From CAZPNX01 sp964588285 (GTDB lineage: Bacteria > Edwardsbacteria > AC1 > EtOH8), in NCBI GenBank assembly GCA_964588285.1, contig CAZPNX010000008.1:1-64000 (forward strand): DNA of 64,000 nt. The letters run 5' to 3'. Numbering within the stretch: the first letter of the stretch is position 1; the number at the start of each line of letters is the position of its first letter. Below, piece by piece: positions 33,295 to 41,877 of the stretch. The notes below the pieces were generated by a model that saw only the letters and a program-made list of their open reading frames with translations, was not told the origin of the DNA and ran no database searches. The translations under genes and the position numbers were made by a program.

Positions 33295-33777
33295 ATGTTC
33301 CTGAAAAAACTCTGCGCCAAGGCCTTTCCCAAGTCGCTGTGGGTCTACCACGTCAATACCGGCTCCTGCAACGGCTGCGACATCGAGATCGTCGACGTCA
33401 TCACCCCCTACTACGACGCCGAGCGCTTCGGCATCAAGCTGGCCGGCTCGCCCCGCCACGCCGACATCCTGCTGGTGTCCGGGCCGGTGACCCGCCAGGC
33501 CCTGCCCTCGCTCAAGCGGGCCTATGAGGCCGTGCCCGATCCCAAGCTGGTGATCGTGGTCGGTTCCTGCGGCTGCGGGGGCAACCTGTGGTTCGATACC
33601 TACAACGTCACCGGCGGGGTGGACAAGGTGATTCCGGTCAACTACTACATCCCGGGATGTCCGCCCCGGCCCGAGGCCATCCTCTACGGGGTGGCGGTGG
33701 CCCTGGGGCTGGCGCCCAAGGCGGTGGCGGCGGAGGTCCATGCCGAGGGGCCGATCCGGGAGGGGGTGTGGAGATGA
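33295..33777 (+). CDS. NuoB/HycG-like group 4 hydrogenase small subunit
   Basis: 160 aa small subunit carrying the proximal [4Fe-4S] cluster (N2-equivalent) of the membrane hydrogenase. Cys ligands: GSCNGCDIE (near 23), VGSCGCGG (near 90), PGCPPRPEAI (near 121). Length is close to NuoB. It is far from the large subunit (over 8 kb), an unusual split order for group 4 enzymes. The stop overlaps the next start (ATGA). Confidence 0.93.
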   Translation: MFLKKLCAKAFPKSLWVYHVNTGSCNGCDIEIVDVITPYYDAERFGIKLAGSPRHADILLVSGPVTRQALPSLKRAYEAVPDPKLVIVVGSCGCGGNLWFDTYNVTGGVDKVIPVNYYIPGCPPRPEAILYGVAVALGLAPKAVAAEVHAEGPIREGVWR

Positions 33778-34676
33778 AGCAAAAAATTCAAAATTCAAAA
33801 CTTAAAATTCAAAAGGCGCCGATCAGCTCGTCGCAGATAATTTTGACATTTGCCTTTTGCTTTTTAAGTTTGTGGGGCTGCGGAAACCTGAGCCGGGTGC
33901 GCTACGGCCAGGAAGCGGTGAAGATGGCGGTGCTGCCGGCCTATTCCTTGGAACGGATGACCGAGCGCTATCTGCCCCTGTTGCGGCACCTTTCCAGCGA
34001 GACCGGCTACGACGTCCAATATGTCTCCAGCAGCTCCTACGGGGGATTCGGGGCCACCGCCCAGGGCTCGGACGTCCACTTTGTGTTGTGCGACCCCCTA
34101 AGCCTGCTGACCCTGCAGAAGACGGGCCGGGCCGAGGCATTGGCCGTGTGCTTGGGAGCCGGAGGAGCCGGACAATCGCCAGGCCTGATAGTGGTCCGGA
34201 ATGGCGGCCTGAATGAGATCAAACAGCTTAAGGGAAAAAGGGTGGGGATAGCCTCGCAGCGCTCGGCCGAGGGATTTCTCTCCCAAGCCTATACCCTGAT
34301 GGAGCAGGGGATAGACGTCCGGCGCGATCTGCGGCTGGTGCCCTGCGGCAACATGGACGAAGTGATGGAAAAACTCAAAGCCGGCAGAATAGACGCCGGT
34401 TTCATCGGGCTGCCGGCCTGGGATGAAGCGGCGGCCAGCCATCTGTGCATACTGGCCAGGACCGAGTCGGTGCCGAACTGGGCGGTGGCCTCGTTGCCGG
34501 GAACAACGCCTGAGGTTAGAAACAAGATTCAGAACGCCCTGCTGGCCATGGGTCCCCAGAACGAGGGCCAGCGAAAAATTTTGGAGAGAATGCGTCTGGA
34601 GGGCTTCTCCCAGCCGGACCTCCGCAATCTGGAAAACCTGTCCCGGATGGCGGCCAGGGCCGGAATTCCTTTCTGA
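33774..34676 (+). CDS. PhnD/SsuA-type solute-binding lipoprotein
   Basis: 300 aa periplasmic binding protein of the phosphonate/phosphite type. Family marks: MTERYLPLLRHLSSETGYDVQ, LCDPLSLLTLQKTG, LKGKRVGIASQRSAEGF, KAGRIDAGFIGLPAWDE. A lipobox (SLWGCG) ends the signal peptide near residue 36. The signal peptide is encoded by an AT-rich palindrome: 33798-33817 and 33852-33871 are inverted copies at 18/20. These give the Lys-rich n-region (QNSKLKIQK) and the hydrophobic core (TFAFCFLSLW). The start overlaps the NuoB-like stop. No transporter partners nearby. Confidence 0.85.
   Translation: MKQKIQNSKLKIQKAPISSSQIILTFAFCFLSLWGCGNLSRVRYGQEAVKMAVLPAYSLERMTERYLPLLRHLSSETGYDVQYVSSSSYGGFGATAQGSDVHFVLCDPLSLLTLQKTGRAEALAVCLGAGGAGQSPGLIVVRNGGLNEIKQLKGKRVGIASQRSAEGFLSQAYTLMEQGIDVRRDLRLVPCGNMDEVMEKLKAGRIDAGFIGLPAWDEAAASHLCILARTESVPNWAVASLPGTTPEVRNKIQNALLAMGPQNEGQRKILERMRLEGFSQPDLRNLENLSRMAARAGIPF
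33798..33871 (+). repeat. AT-rich palindrome within a signal-peptide coding region
   Basis: Arms AAACTTAAAATTCAAAAGGC (33798-33817) and GCCTTTTGCTTTTTAAGTTT (33852-33871). Preceded by further AAATTCAAAA words. Same family as the spacer palindrome at 16956-17014. Confidence 0.65.
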
Positions 34677-34705
34677 TTTTCCAGACAAGATAATTCCATA
34701 GAGAC

Positions 34706-36493
34706 ATGAAGCATTCCTACACCATCTGCCCGCATTGCGGCTGCGGCTGCGGACTCTACATCGTGGAGCAGGACGGAGCTGTTTCCGGGGTCACCGCCAG
34801 CCTGGGGCATGCTTTGGGCCAGGGCCAGCTCTGCGCCCGGGGATGGACCTGCCACCAGATGATCAGATCAACGGTCCGCTTGAAATCGGCGATGATGGGC
34901 GAGCCGGGCAAGCTTTCTCCGGCCGGCTGGGAGGAGGCGGTGGACCGGGCGGCCGAGATGCTGGTTAAAGTCAGGGACAGCCACGGGACGGGCAGCGTCG
35001 GGGTGATCGGCTCCTCCCGCCTGACCGAGGCCGAGGCCTGGTGCTTGCGCTCCCTGGCCGAGAGCGGGCTCAACACACCTCATTATGACAGCGGGGCGCG
35101 TCTGGGATGGCTGCCCCTGGGCCTGCCAAACCCGGCCAGGCACCAGGACATCGACGAGGCCGACCTGATAATGGTGACCGGCGCCGACCTGCTGGAGGAG
35201 AATCCGATACTGGGGGCCAGGGTGATGTCGCGGTGCAAGCCGGCCGCCGACCGCCCCTATGTTTCTCCGGACATCAGCCATCAGATTCCCAAGGATCCGG
35301 GCATTTTGGTTTTGGGCAACAGCCGGCCCAGCGATCTGAGAAACGCCGCCTCGATCATGATCCAGCCCAGGCCGGGTCGGGAATGGGTGCTGCTGGCGGC
35401 CATGCTGCAGAAGCTGGCCAAGTCGTCCGTCTGCCGGTCCAAAGGGTTCGATAAGCTCAAGGAATCGCTGGGCAAGGTTCAGATCGACAGACTTTTGAAC
35501 TATGCCGGCATCGCTCCCGGTGACGCGGCCAGGGCGGCATCGTTGTTGGAGAAGTCGGTGAAGCCGCTGCTGATAGTGGGCCGGGGCCTGTGGCAGACGG
35601 AGCAGGCCGGGGCGGCCCGGGCGGCCGTCATCGATTTGGCACTCACCGTGGAAAAGCTGAAGGTGATGCAGGCGGCGGCCGGGGCCAACGACACGGGTTG
35701 CGGGCAGATACTGTCTTCTGACCGGGGCCTGGGCTACATGGAGATGATCGAGGCGGCCTCGGCCGGGAAGCTGAAGGCTCTGGTATTGGTGGGCGAGGAT
35801 CCGCTGAGGTCCCTGCCCGGGCCGGAGCTGACGGCAAAGGCATTGGCCGGGGTCGAGGCCCTGGTGGTCATCGACTCGTTCGCGGCGAACCTGGTGATAC
35901 CGCTGGCCAAGGTGGTTCTTCCCCTGCCTTTGCCGCTGGAGAAAAGCGGCGCTTTCAGGAACATTGCCGGAGAAAGCCAAAATTTCGACTCTGTCCTGGC
36001 CGCCCCGGCCGGGGTGCGCGGACTGGAGGAGATTCTGTCGCGCTGGGCCAAGACCTTGGGCGGCAAAATCTCCGGAAGCGGTCGGGCGGAAGCCGCGGCC
36101 GAGAACGAAATATCATGGCTGGAAATTCCGGAGACGACCTCCAAGGTTGACGGATTCCTGCTGGAGTTGGGGACGGCCTATCCTCATTTGGCGGGCGGGG
36201 AGCTTTACACCGAGGCAACGCCCCACCTGGCAAGGGAGTTCGCCGGCGGCTGGGCCGAGATGCATCCGGAAGACATCTCGGAACTGGGTCTAAGGGCGGG
36301 CTGGCGGGCCAGGTTGGCCACCGAGGCCGGAAGGATGGAGGCCGTTATCAGACCCAATCCAGGGCTTTCCAGAAAAACCATTTTCATGCCGGCTCATTTC
36401 AGGGGAAATACTTTGGCGCCGTTTCGCTTCCATCCGGCCCTAAAAACCCCGATACTGAAAGGCATTCCGGCCAAGGTGGAGAAGATATCATAA
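34706..36493 (+). CDS. molybdopterin oxidoreductase, FdhF-like, lacking the Mo-ligand Cys/Sec
   Basis: 595 aa protein of the formate dehydrogenase/NuoG class. N-terminal [4Fe-4S] site Cys8, Cys11, Cys15 and GQLCARG near 46. It aligns with FdhF through SSRLTEAEAW, DEADLIMVTGADLLEENPI, VGRGLWQTEQAG, LVGEDPLRSLPG and VVLPLPLPLEKSGAFRNI(AGE). At the position of the selenocysteine of E. coli FdhF (ARVU) it reads ARLG, i.e. Gly134. So it probably does not oxidise formate in the known way and may be an electron-transfer subunit, like NuoG, with or without cofactor. It is about 100 residues shorter than FdhF. It ends the hydrogenase locus before a strong terminator. Confidence 0.85.
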   Translation: MKHSYTICPHCGCGCGLYIVEQDGAVSGVTASLGHALGQGQLCARGWTCHQMIRSTVRLKSAMMGEPGKLSPAGWEEAVDRAAEMLVKVRDSHGTGSVGVIGSSRLTEAEAWCLRSLAESGLNTPHYDSGARLGWLPLGLPNPARHQDIDEADLIMVTGADLLEENPILGARVMSRCKPAADRPYVSPDISHQIPKDPGILVLGNSRPSDLRNAASIMIQPRPGREWVLLAAMLQKLAKSSVCRSKGFDKLKESLGKVQIDRLLNYAGIAPGDAARAASLLEKSVKPLLIVGRGLWQTEQAGAARAAVIDLALTVEKLKVMQAAAGANDTGCGQILSSDRGLGYMEMIEAASAGKLKALVLVGEDPLRSLPGPELTAKALAGVEALVVIDSFAANLVIPLAKVVLPLPLPLEKSGAFRNIAGESQNFDSVLAAPAGVRGLEEILSRWAKTLGGKISGSGRAEAAAENEISWLEIPETTSKVDGFLLELGTAYPHLAGGELYTEATPHLAREFAGGWAEMHPEDISELGLRAGWRARLATEAGRMEAVIRPNPGLSRKTIFMPAHFRGNTLAPFRFHPALKTPILKGIPAKVEKIS

Positions 36494-36506
36494 AAAATAA
36501 ATTAGA

Positions 36507-36529
36507 CCCCGCCTTGGCGGGGTTTTTTT
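36507..36529 (+). terminator. rho-independent terminator
   Basis: CCCCGCC (36507-36513), TT loop, GGCGGGG (36516-36522), then seven T. Ends the group 4 hydrogenase locus. Confidence 0.85.
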
Positions 36530-36567
36530 AGCTGGAAGTTATCTTTGAATTGATAAAGATCAAACTT

Positions 36568-37431
36568 ATGTGCAAGGTTATAACCATTCCGCTTTTGCTG
36601 GCAGCCGGACTGTTGCCTGCCTGCGGCAAGAGGCAGCAGCCTTTGGCAGAGAAGCCGGTCCCGGTATCGGTTTTCATTACTTACCGTCAAGGGATGAAAA
36701 CCGTAGTGGACGTCTCCGGAAGGGTGGAGCCCCAAAATCGAGTCTCGGTCTTCTCCCAGGTGGCCGGAAAGGTGAAGGCGGTTTCGGCCAAAGAGGGGGA
36801 CAAGATATCCAGAAACTCGGTTCTGGCCCAAGTGCTCCAAGACATACCGGGCAGTGAGTATCAGCCTCACCCGGTGAAGTCGCCCATTGCTGGAACGGTG
36901 CTCAAGGTTTCGATCAGCCAGGGGGCCACCATCACTCCGCAGATGCCGCTTTTCGAGGTAGGGGACACCAGGTGCCTCAATTTCGCGGGACAGGTTTTCG
37001 GAGAGGATCGGGCCTTGGTCAAGCCAGGCCAGCGGATGGCAATCACCGGAAATGAAGGCGACACCCTGTTGGGCCTGAAGGTGGAGCGGCTGGCTCCGCA
37101 GCTGGACCAGGTCACCGGAGGTTTGGACATCGAGGCCACCATATGTTTGATTAAAAATCCCCTGCTGATCGGACAATCGGTGGATGGCCATATCATCGTC
37201 GGCAGCTCGTCGGGCATCGCCGTGCCCAGGATCTCGCTGGTTAGGGATTCCCTGGGGCGGGACGGGATATACCTGGTCCAAGGGGACAGCGCCGCATTCA
37301 GGCCGGTCAGGATCGTAAACCGGTCGGAGGAATATTTTCTGATCGAAGGCGTCCCCGAAGGCGAAAAAGCGGTATCTGAGGGCTCTTCCGATCTGAGGCC
37401 GGGAAGAAAAGTGACGGTAGTCGATGAATAA
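36568..37431 (+). CDS. RND efflux periplasmic adaptor (HlyD/AcrA type)
   Basis: 287 aa membrane-fusion lipoprotein linking an inner-membrane RND pump to an outer-membrane channel. Lipobox LLPACGKR near residue 15. Barrel-sandwich halves are VDVSGRVEPQNRVSVFSQVAGKVKAV (in two parts) and SPIAGTVLKVSISQGATI; the alpha-hairpin between them is very short. The first ATG in the signal peptide is 36568; a TTG at 36550 is possible. It is the first gene after the terminator. No TolC-type gene is in the window. Confidence 0.88.
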   Translation: MCKVITIPLLLAAGLLPACGKRQQPLAEKPVPVSVFITYRQGMKTVVDVSGRVEPQNRVSVFSQVAGKVKAVSAKEGDKISRNSVLAQVLQDIPGSEYQPHPVKSPIAGTVLKVSISQGATITPQMPLFEVGDTRCLNFAGQVFGEDRALVKPGQRMAITGNEGDTLLGLKVERLAPQLDQVTGGLDIEATICLIKNPLLIGQSVDGHIIVGSSSGIAVPRISLVRDSLGRDGIYLVQGDSAAFRPVRIVNRSEEYFLIEGVPEGEKAVSEGSSDLRPGRKVTVVDE

Positions 37432-37464
37432 AAGCGGTGGACTGTAAAATAAGGGATAATCGCC

Positions 37465-40400
37465 GTGGGTCTTTTCAGATACGTCATAGAGCATTACAAC
37501 GGAACGCTGCTCTTGGTGGGCTTGGCGGTGATCCTGGGTTTGGCCGGCCTGACTCAGCTGCCGGTCTCCTTCTATCCGGATTTCACCGTGCCGGCGGCCA
37601 TAATTCTGACCGCCTATCCCGGGGCCGGACCGGAGGAGGTCGAGTCCGAGGTAAGCAAACCTTTGGAGCAAGCGGTTTCCACCATCTCCGAAGTAGACTT
37701 GATCGAATCGGTGAGCCAGGAGGGCTTTTCCCGGGTGATCGTCAGCTTCTCTTTCGGGGCCGATGTCGAGGCCAAAAAACGTCAGGTCCAGGAGAGGATC
37801 GACCTGGCCAGAGGTCTGCTGCCCCGTGAAGCCTCGACCCCCATCCTGACCACCATCAACCAGCTGTTGCCGCCGCCGGTTCAGCTGGCGGTGACCTCGG
37901 AGACCCGGAGCTTGGGCGAGCTGACCCTGCTGGCTAGGGAGAAGATAGCTCCTTCGCTTTCCCGTCTGCCCGGGGTGGCCACCGCCCAGGTGGCCGGCGG
38001 CTCGGAGCTGGCGGTGATGGTCGAAGCCGATCCCCTGCGTCTTAGAGAAAGCCGAATCAGCCTGGGCCAGCTGGCGGCAGCCTTGGGAGCCGGCAACGCC
38101 GACTTTCCCCTGGGCGAGGTCAAGGGCAGGAGGCAGTCGTACACCCTGAGGCTCAAGGGACGCTACCAGTCCCTTGAAGAGGTGGAAAAACAGCCGGTGC
38201 AGGTTTTGGAAGGGAGAACCGTCAGGGTTAAGGATCTGGCCCGGGTGGACCTCAAGGAGAAAAACAGGGAAAGCTTGGCCCGGATCAACGGCCGGGAAAG
38301 CGTCGGACTGCTGGTCCGCAAACCATCGGGAGGGAACTCGGTCAAGTTAGCCGATCAGGTCAATGCCTGGCTGAAAAGAAGCCGACAGGAGCTGCCCGGC
38401 GACGTCAAGGTGACAGTGGTCAAGGATGAGTCGGTCGTCATCCGCCGGTCCATAGCCGAGGTGGCCGTCTCCGGGCTTTTGGGAGGTCTGCTGGCTTCCC
38501 TCATCATCTATCTTTTTTTAGGTAGGCTGGCCAATACCCTGGTGATCGTTCTTTCCATCCCGGCCACCCTGGCGTCCACCTTCGCCGCCATGAGGCTTTT
38601 CGGTCTTTCGCTAAATACTGTTTCCATCGGAGGCCTGTCGCTTTCGGTGGGACTGATAGTGGATTCGGCGGTGGTGGTCATGGAGAACGCCTATCGTCGG
38701 CTCAAAGAGATAAACAAGGGGCAAAACCGGCTGGAGACGGTGGCTCAAGCGGCCGCCGAGGTCGGTCTGGCCATCAGCGCTTCCACCCTGACCACGGTGG
38801 TGGTTTTTCTGCCGTTGGCCTTCACCGCCGGCTTTGCCAAGGTGCTGTTGGGCGAGCTGGCCCTGACCGTGGTCTTCGCCCTGATTATCTCCATCATCAT
38901 GGCAGGATTGTTGGTGCCGGTGCTCTGCTTCTTCCTGATCGATATTCGGTCCGGGCCCGCCCGCCTGAATTCATGGTTTCTGGCATTGATGGACTGGCTG
39001 GGCCGGGTTTATCTTAAGGCCCTTTCCTGGTCGCTAGGACACCGGCTGGCGGTGATGCTGGGGTTTGTGGTCCTGCTGATCTTGGGGCTGGGGATGTCGC
39101 GTCTGGTGGATACCGGACTCTTGGCCTCGGCCGATCAGGGCGAATTTCAGATAACCATCGGTTTTCCGGCCGGAACCTCTTTGGAATACACCGCCGCCAA
39201 ATCGGATGAGATTGAAAAAAAGCTGCTGGCCACGCCCGGGGTGGGCCGGGTTTTCAGCATCGTGGGGCAGGATCCTTTCTTCGGTTCGTCCCAGCCGAAC
39301 CTGGCCACGTTGAACGTATTCAGCGACGGCCGGGCACCGACCGAAAGCCTGATGGAGAAGGCGCGCCTATATCTTAAAAACCTGCCTGGGGCCCAAACCG
39401 TCGTCAAGGTGATAGACGCCACCTCCGGGGTGAGAAAGGACGACATCGACGTCAATGTCTTCGGCCCTGATCTGGATACTCTCCGGGCCTTAGGGGACAG
39501 GCTGGCGGCCGAGCTGAGGTCAAGGCCGGAGAATACAGATCTTAAGAGCAACCTCTCGGACGTTCTGCCCTCCTACATTTTTGTCCCCGACAGGCAACGG
39601 CTGGCGGCGGTCGGTCTCGAGGTGCGGACCCTGTCTCAAGCCATCAGATCGGGCAAGACCGGGGGCGAAGCCTCCAAATACCGGCTGGGCGATTCCGAGT
39701 TGGGCATGGAACTTTCCATAAGCGGGTCTGAACAATTCGGAATCCGAGAGACGGAGAATATGCCGATCGGCACCCCCCGGGCCGGAATCCTGCCGCTCAA
39801 GGCTTTGGGAAGTTTCGTCGAGGGTAAATCGCCCCCGCAGATAATCAGATTGAATCAGACCCGAACAGTGAATGTCACCGGCAGTTTCATTCCAGGCATC
39901 AAGTCGCAGCAGGGCCGGACCCGGCTGGCCGAATATCTTAAAAGCTTCAAACTGCCACCCGGCTATCGGGCCGAGCTCAGGGGCGCCAACCGGGCCATTG
40001 CCGAAAGTTTCAAAACCCTGGGGCTGGCCCTGCTGGCGGCCCTTATCCTGGTTTACATCGTCATGGGGGTTCAATTCAACAGCCTGAGCCTGCCCTTGGT
40101 CATCATGCTGTCGGTGCCGTTCTCCCTGCCCGGCTTTTTCGGAGCGCTGCTGGCGACCGGCGATCAGCTCAACCTGTCATCCTTCCTGGCGGCCATCATC
40201 ATCTCCGGCATCGTGGTCAACAACGCCATTCTGCTGCTGGATTTCGCCATCGCCTTCCGCAAAAATGGCGGTCAGCGCAACCAGGCCCTGCTGGAGGCCG
40301 GCCGGATACGATTCCGTCCGGTGATGATGACCTCGCTGACCACCATCTTTGGAGCCCTCTTTTTGGCCCTGGATATCGGAGGCGGCGGCCAGGCCCTCAA

Positions 40401-40557
40401 ATCCCTGGCCCGGGCCTACATGGGAGGGCTGAGCTTCGGACTTTTGGTGTCCCTGCTGCTGGTGCCGGTAGCCTATACGCTCATGGACGATTTCTTATGC
40501 CGCTTTCAGCGCTCCTGCATGCCGGGAGAAATACAAAAATTGGACTCCGATGATTAA
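37465..40557 (+). CDS. RND-family efflux permease
   Basis: 1030 aa inner-membrane pump with the RND duplicated layout: TM1, a large periplasmic loop, TM2-6, TM7, a second loop, TM8-12. Marks: SFYPDFTVPAAIILTAYPGA(G) at the start, GLSLSVGLIVDSAVVVMENA in TM4, FPAGTSLEYT, and SGIVVNNAILLLDFA in TM10. Where AcrB has two Asp in TM4 (D407, D408) this has Asp-Ser, so the proton relay differs and the substrate may not be a drug. GTG start 37465. Follows the adaptor by 33 bases; co-transcribed. Confidence 0.92.
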   Translation: MGLFRYVIEHYNGTLLLVGLAVILGLAGLTQLPVSFYPDFTVPAAIILTAYPGAGPEEVESEVSKPLEQAVSTISEVDLIESVSQEGFSRVIVSFSFGADVEAKKRQVQERIDLARGLLPREASTPILTTINQLLPPPVQLAVTSETRSLGELTLLAREKIAPSLSRLPGVATAQVAGGSELAVMVEADPLRLRESRISLGQLAAALGAGNADFPLGEVKGRRQSYTLRLKGRYQSLEEVEKQPVQVLEGRTVRVKDLARVDLKEKNRESLARINGRESVGLLVRKPSGGNSVKLADQVNAWLKRSRQELPGDVKVTVVKDESVVIRRSIAEVAVSGLLGGLLASLIIYLFLGRLANTLVIVLSIPATLASTFAAMRLFGLSLNTVSIGGLSLSVGLIVDSAVVVMENAYRRLKEINKGQNRLETVAQAAAEVGLAISASTLTTVVVFLPLAFTAGFAKVLLGELALTVVFALIISIIMAGLLVPVLCFFLIDIRSGPARLNSWFLALMDWLGRVYLKALSWSLGHRLAVMLGFVVLLILGLGMSRLVDTGLLASADQGEFQITIGFPAGTSLEYTAAKSDEIEKKLLATPGVGRVFSIVGQDPFFGSSQPNLATLNVFSDGRAPTESLMEKARLYLKNLPGAQTVVKVIDATSGVRKDDIDVNVFGPDLDTLRALGDRLAAELRSRPENTDLKSNLSDVLPSYIFVPDRQRLAAVGLEVRTLSQAIRSGKTGGEASKYRLGDSELGMELSISGSEQFGIRETENMPIGTPRAGILPLKALGSFVEGKSPPQIIRLNQTRTVNVTGSFIPGIKSQQGRTRLAEYLKSFKLPPGYRAELRGANRAIAESFKTLGLALLAALILVYIVMGVQFNSLSLPLVIMLSVPFSLPGFFGALLATGDQLNLSSFLAAIIISGIVVNNAILLLDFAIAFRKNGGQRNQALLEAGRIRFRPVMMTSLTTIFGALFLALDIGGGGQALKSLARAYMGGLSFGLLVSLLLVPVAYTLMDDFLCRFQRSCMPGEIQKLDSDD

Positions 40558-41071
40558 AAGCGCCACGCCGGGCGCCATTATTAAACTTCTCGGCCTTAAA
40601 CCCTTGCCGCTTGAAGGCGGTTTTTTTAAGGAGACTTTCCGTTCCGAACAGATGATTCCGGACGGGGAGCTTCCCAAAATTTGCCGCGGTGAACGCACCG
40701 CCGGCACCGCCATCTACTACCTGCTTACCGCCGATGTTTTCTCGGCGTTCCACCGGCTGAGGAGCGACGAGGTCTACCACTTCTATCTGGGGGATCCGGT
40801 CGAGCTCTTCATCCTCGGTCCCAAGGGGAAGTCCGAAAAGCGCATTCTGGGAGCCGGTTTGCGCCATGGCATGAGGCCTCAGGCGGTCGTTCCCAAGGGA
40901 TATTGGCAAGGGGCCAGGCTGGCCCCGGGCGGCCGGCTCGCCCTGCTGGGGACCACGGTCTTTCCCGGGTTCGAGTTCCGGGATTTCGAGATGGGGGATC
41001 GGGACAAACTGATCAAGCTCTATCCCAAGCACTGCCGAATAATTCTGACCTTGACCAGAAAGCCCGGCTGA
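40550..41071 (+). CDS. cupin family protein (DUF985-like)
   Basis: 173 aa small cupin of the DUF985 type. LKPLPLEGGFFKETFRS at the start, TAIYYLLTADVFSAFHRLRSDEVYHFYLGDPVELFIL (read as several blocks) gives the conserved His/Glu/His metal-like positions, and VVPKGYWQGARL, TTVFPGFEFRDFE complete the fold. Probably a sugar- or metal-binding enzyme; reaction unknown. Overlaps the RND gene end by 8 bases. The stop codon lies inside the terminator stem. Confidence 0.85.
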   Translation: MIKSATPGAIIKLLGLKPLPLEGGFFKETFRSEQMIPDGELPKICRGERTAGTAIYYLLTADVFSAFHRLRSDEVYHFYLGDPVELFILGPKGKSEKRILGAGLRHGMRPQAVVPKGYWQGARLAPGGRLALLGTTVFPGFEFRDFEMGDRDKLIKLYPKHCRIILTLTRKPG

Positions 41072-41085
41072 CAAAGCCGGGCTTT
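41059..41085. terminator. bidirectional hairpin terminator
   Basis: Perfect 11-bp stem AAAGCCCGGCT (41059-41069) with AGCCGGGCTTT (41075-41085), A and T at both ends, between convergent genes. Confidence 0.8.
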
Positions 41086-41105
41086 CCACTTGTCCGCCAT
41101 GCGGC

Positions 41106-41795
41106 TCAGAAGGAAGCCGCCTCGGAGCGGATGGTGCCGTAGCCCCGGGCCACGGAACGCCCCAGCCCGAAGTAATCCGGCATCTCCATATTGACGGTGA
41201 AGGATCCGGCGAAACCCATGGTGTGGCCTCCATGGATCTCGATGGTTATCTGCTTGAGATGGCGGATCTCGGCATGTATCTGCCCGCTGATATGACAGCC
41301 CAACTCCTTGGAGATGGCCAGCAGGTTCGAGATCAAAAGGCTTTCCAAAAAGAATTTTTGGGAATGCGGCGACTTAAGGCGGAAATATTTGGCCAGGCCG
41401 GCCTCGTCTAAAATCAGCCAGGGGGTCAGCCAGCGGTAGGCCTTGGGCTTTGGGGACAGGCCCCAAGAGCCCTGGGTTTGGGAGGCATCAACGTTGCTGA
41501 CTACGAAATCCTGTCGGCCAAGATGCAGATTCTCGGGATAAGGCAGTCCGGCCAAGATCTCGGCCGCCTCGGCGAAGCCCAGGATCAAACCCCGGCCGTC
41601 CACCACCTTGTATTGGAGGCGGGGATAGCGGTAGGCTCGGCTCTGCTCCAAAAAGCGGGAGAAGGGCTCGGTATGTCCATAGGCGGCGGCATAGTAGCCC
41701 CTCAGGCCGATGGCCTGTTCCAGCACCAGCGGCTGCTCGGCGGCGATGTGCACGGTGTGCACCGGGAAGCTCAGAACAGCGGAAGATTCGTTCAT
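41106..41795 (-). CDS. orphan Cas6-like protein (Cas6b type)
   Basis: 229 aa. It resembles CRISPR RNA endonuclease Cas6 of the Cas6b type: LRGYYAAAYGHTEPF near 31-45 (candidate catalytic His41), the strongly typical RYPRLQYKVVDG at 56-67, LILGFAEAAEIL, and the C-terminal Gly-rich RNA-binding loop GLGRSVARGYGTI near 208-220. Cas6 cuts precursor CRISPR RNA. No CRISPR array and no other cas gene is present within the window, so its substrate here is unknown. It lies convergent to the cupin gene. The call rests on motif recognition, not on a search. Confidence 0.7.
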   Translation of the reverse strand: MNESSAVLSFPVHTVHIAAEQPLVLEQAIGLRGYYAAAYGHTEPFSRFLEQSRAYRYPRLQYKVVDGRGLILGFAEAAEILAGLPYPENLHLGRQDFVVSNVDASQTQGSWGLSPKPKAYRWLTPWLILDEAGLAKYFRLKSPHSQKFFLESLLISNLLAISKELGCHISGQIHAEIRHLKQITIEIHGGHTMGFAGSFTVNMEMPDYFGLGRSVARGYGTIRSEAASF

Positions 41796-41877
41796 AGAGA
41801 GAATGGTTGTTTTTTTGCAGAGAAAGAAAAGGCTTTAAAAATCGGTCTTTGCCTCCTCTGCGGTTAAAAGGATCAAC

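Noticed and set aside
35440..35475. GTTCGATAAG repeat inside the FdhF-like gene
   Set aside because: Only about 10 bases match the four-helix-bundle flank and the protein is conserved-looking there; probably chance.
34706..36493. Selenocysteine TGA in the FdhF-like gene
   Set aside because: The frame has no internal TGA; the aligned position is a Gly codon.
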